A stretch of 36,638 nt of DNA. Source: a bacterium. GTDB lineage: Bacteria > Actinomycetota > Acidimicrobiia > Spongiisociales > UBA5794. Position 1 is the first letter of the stretch. Every line of letters starts with the position of its first letter. The notes beneath the pieces were generated by a model. The model ran no database searches. It was not told the origin of the DNA and was given only the letters and a program-made list of their open reading frames with translations. The stretch spans positions 1 to 36,638 of the forward strand of contig JAAELU010000292.1 in assembly GCA_024226255.1 (NCBI GenBank), read 5' to 3'. This document shows positions 34,527 through 36,638 of the stretch, piece after piece. A program made the translations under genes and the position numbers.

Positions 34527-36626
34527 ATGGCATCCCATCAGTTGGCGGCCGGCGCTACCGAAGGCCGTGAGGTGTTCGAGGGCTTCGGCACCGCCCCGAT
34601 CGTGGTCTTCTACCTGTTGACCCTCGTCACCATCGCCATCTTCACCTACGGATTCTGGCGGCGGTTCGCCAAGTACCGCACCGGCCGTGCCGCCGGTCGG
34701 TTGAACCTCAACAATATGAAACGGGTGGTCGTCGACCTGTCCTCGCAGCGCACGATCGGAAAACGTGATCCGTACATTCGTGTCGCTCACTTTCTCGTGT
34801 TCTGGGGCTTCATCGTCCTGCTGATTGGCACGACGATCATCGCCATCGACGAGGACATCTTCGGTTTCCTGCTGAACAAACCGGGCTGGCAGTTCTGGCA
34901 CGGCGCCTTCTACGTCGGGTATGCCCTGGTGCTCGATCTCTTCGGGATCGGGTTCATCGTTGGACTACTCATGCTCGCCAATCGCAGGAGGAGCAAGCCC
35001 TTCCGGCTCGATTATGGACGGGTCGATCGTGATGATTATGACCGGGGCGGCTACTCACGGGACGACCGTGTCTTTCTCGGGATCCTGCTGTCCCTCGGGG
35101 TTTCCGGCTTTCTCATCGAGGGCTTCCGCATTGTTGCCAACGACTTCCCCTCATTCGAGCGGGTTTCGATTGCGGGCTATACCGTCGCACTGCTCTTCTC
35201 CTGGCTCGGTGAGGCCGGCAGTGACACGGCGCGGGTGGTGACCTGGTGGTTCCACGCCGGCGCGGCCCTCGCCTTCGTCGCATACATCCCGTACTCCAAA
35301 GCGATGCACATCGTCGTCGACGCCGTGGACCTGCTGGTCACCAACCCGGACTCGGCTCGCTCGCTGCCGGCCGTGGCGGACCCGGCATCGCCGGGATACC
35401 AGACCATGGAGTCATTCACCTGGAAGGAGTACCTGGACTTCGATGCGTGCACCAAGTGTGGCCGCTGCCACGAAGTCTGCCCGGCACGCACCTCCGGGGC
35501 GCCACTGTCGCCGCGTGATTTCATCCTCGATCTGCGAGAGGCTGCCGACAGCCGGGCCGGGATCAAGCTCTGGTACGGCGGCGGGGCCGAGCCGCGTCAC
35601 GCCGGAGCGACCGAGGTGGCCGGTTCTGTCATCGCTACCGACACTCTGTGGGCCTGCACCACCTGTATGGCATGTATGGAGGTGTGTCCCGTCGGTATCG
35701 AGCATGTGCCCACGATCGTTGAGCTGCGGCGGCGCCTTGTCGACGTCGGCGATGTCGAGCCCGGCCTGCAGAACGCCTTCCAGTCACTCACCAGGGGCGG
35801 CAACAGCTTCGGCAAGTCGGCCAAGCAGCGGGCCCGGTGGACGAAGGGCCTCGATTTCACGATCAAGGATCTTCGCAAGGAGCCGGCCGAGTACCTGTGG
35901 TTCGTCGGTGATCAGGCCGCGTTCGACCCGCGGGCGGCCGAGGTGTCCCGCACGGTGGCCCAGCTTTTCCATCGCGCCGATCTCGATTTCGGGCTGCTGT
36001 ACGAGGCCGAACGTAACTCGGGCAACGATGTGCGACGCGCCGGCGAGGAGGGCCTCTTCGAGATGTTGCGCGACCAGAACCGCGACGCCTTCGATTCTGC
36101 CGGATTCCAGAAAATCCTGACCACCGATCCCCATTCCCTCAACACGCTCCGTCACGAATACGACCTGGAGCAACCCGTCGTTCATTACTCGCAGATCCTC
36201 GATGAGCTCGTGAGTTCTGGGCGCCTCAGCCTGAAGACTCTGCAGGGCCGGGCGACATACCACGATCCGTGTTATCTGGGCCGCTACGCCGAGGAATACG
36301 ATGCCCCCCGTCGCCTCATTGCGGCAACCGGCCTCGAGTTCGTCGAGATGGGACGCTGCCGAGAGAACTCTTTCTGCTGTGGCGCCGGTGGCGGCCGTAT
36401 CTGGATGGACGATTCGGGCCTCGAGGAGCGACCGGCGGAGAACCGTATCCGCGAGGCCGTCGCTCTCGGTGATGATGTGCGGTTCTTCGTCGTGGCGTGT
36501 CCCAAGGACATGGTGATGTACACCGACGCGGTCAAGACGACGGGCAACGAAGGGCGGCTCGAAGTAGTCGACATCGCCCAGCTGGTTGGGCGGGCCCTCG
36601 AGACGGAGGGCGCCCTTGCCGGATAA
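34527..36626 (+). CDS. emo: Membrane ETF:menaquinone oxidoreductase-like protein (EMO/EtfD type)
   Basis: A 699-residue protein. The N-terminal 290 residues form about 5-6 membrane helices of NarI/cytochrome b type, with histidines suited to heme binding (VAHFLVFWGF, WHGAFYVGYAL, WWFHAGAALAF, YSKAMHIV). Two [4Fe-4S] motifs follow at residues 308 (CTKCGRCHEVCP) and 377 (CTTCMACMEVCP), then two CCG domains. The first CCG has no cysteines (LTTDPHSLN). The second has DPCYLGRY, FCCGAGGG and only VVACP instead of CxxC. This layout matches mycobacterial EtfD and the EMO of type II sHdr clusters: electrons from EtfAB enter and reduce menaquinone. GTG 34521 is an alternative start two codons upstream. 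Only 12 nt of the window follow. Confidence 0.85.
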   Translation: MASHQLAAGATEGREVFEGFGTAPIVVFYLLTLVTIAIFTYGFWRRFAKYRTGRAAGRLNLNNMKRVVVDLSSQRTIGKRDPYIRVAHFLVFWGFIVLLIGTTIIAIDEDIFGFLLNKPGWQFWHGAFYVGYALVLDLFGIGFIVGLLMLANRRRSKPFRLDYGRVDRDDYDRGGYSRDDRVFLGILLSLGVSGFLIEGFRIVANDFPSFERVSIAGYTVALLFSWLGEAGSDTARVVTWWFHAGAALAFVAYIPYSKAMHIVVDAVDLLVTNPDSARSLPAVADPASPGYQTMESFTWKEYLDFDACTKCGRCHEVCPARTSGAPLSPRDFILDLREAADSRAGIKLWYGGGAEPRHAGATEVAGSVIATDTLWACTTCMACMEVCPVGIEHVPTIVELRRRLVDVGDVEPGLQNAFQSLTRGGNSFGKSAKQRARWTKGLDFTIKDLRKEPAEYLWFVGDQAAFDPRAAEVSRTVAQLFHRADLDFGLLYEAERNSGNDVRRAGEEGLFEMLRDQNRDAFDSAGFQKILTTDPHSLNTLRHEYDLEQPVVHYSQILDELVSSGRLSLKTLQGRATYHDPCYLGRYAEEYDAPRRLIAATGLEFVEMGRCRENSFCCGAGGGRIWMDDSGLEERPAENRIREAVALGDDVRFFVVACPKDMVMYTDAVKTTGNEGRLEVVDIAQLVGRALETEGALAG

Positions 36627-36638
36627 TCAGTCAACACC

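Noticed and set aside
1-36638. CRISPR array, tRNA, rRNA, transposase or integrase
   Set aside because: No regularly spaced repeats, no recognisable RNA gene and no mobile-element protein among the ORFs.

Overview
The window looks like a high-GC actinobacterial chromosome segment. The signs are an HspR repressor in a dnaK-grpE-dnaJ-hspR operon, a ClpS/DUF2017 pair, a surface protein with a C-terminal LPxTG-type sorting signal, an ArfA-like BON/OmpA membrane protein, and frequent GTG/TTG starts with 4-nt stop/start overlaps. My best guess is an Acidimicrobiia-like lineage, but the sequence alone does not settle the order. No rRNA, tRNA, CRISPR array, insertion sequence or prophage was recognised.

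Left part (1-15980) is mostly housekeeping: the 3' end of a DUF11-repeat surface protein with an LPATG anchor; clpB (minus); an isoprenylcysteine methyltransferase-family membrane protein; mscL with a strong terminator; a DUF427 protein; two unrecognised proteins; the minus-strand dnaK-grpE-dnaJ-hspR operon; an ArfA-like envelope protein with a coiled-coil/HHH partner; a hypothetical-clpS-DUF2017 operon; and a CBS-pair protein.

Middle part (15988-26273) is a sulfur region. It holds a cytoplasmic molybdopterin oxidoreductase (SoeA-like) with a fused iron-sulfur/NrfD-type partner (SoeB+SoeC in one chain), a single-domain rhodanese, two SulP anion transporters, a GntR/HutC regulator with a UTRA domain, a 50-codon remnant that looks like an MBL-rhodanese gene with its middle deleted, a class I methyltransferase and an ArsR-family regulator. 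The soe promoter and the promoter beside gntR carry the same 21-bp sequence. In both, the 21-bp site covers a TATTGT -10 box lying exactly 18 nt from a TTGAC -35 box, so one regulator probably controls both.

Right part (26391-36626) is one long co-directional operon: tusA, dsrE3A-like, a second dsrE-like gene, then sulfur-oxidising heterodisulfide reductase-like (sHdr) genes C1-B1-A-Hyp-B3, etfB-etfA, and a membrane ETF:menaquinone oxidoreductase-like protein. From memory this order matches the 'type II' sHdr arrangement, in which HdrB3 plus EtfAB plus EMO replace HdrC2B2. Upstream of tusA is a TTGACG-N18-GATACT promoter followed by a perfect ATTC-N8-GAAT palindrome, the form bound by SqrR/BigR-type sulfane-sulfur-sensing ArsR proteins.

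Working model (inference): sulfane sulfur is passed through rhodanese, TusA and DsrE proteins to the sHdr complex and oxidised to sulfite. Electrons go via EtfAB to EMO and menaquinone. Sulfite is oxidised by the cytoplasmic-facing SoeA-SoeBC enzyme, and SulP transporters move sulfate or related anions. The lipoate-binding protein LbpA and its lipoate-assembly genes, usually linked to sHdr, are not in the window and may lie past the right edge.
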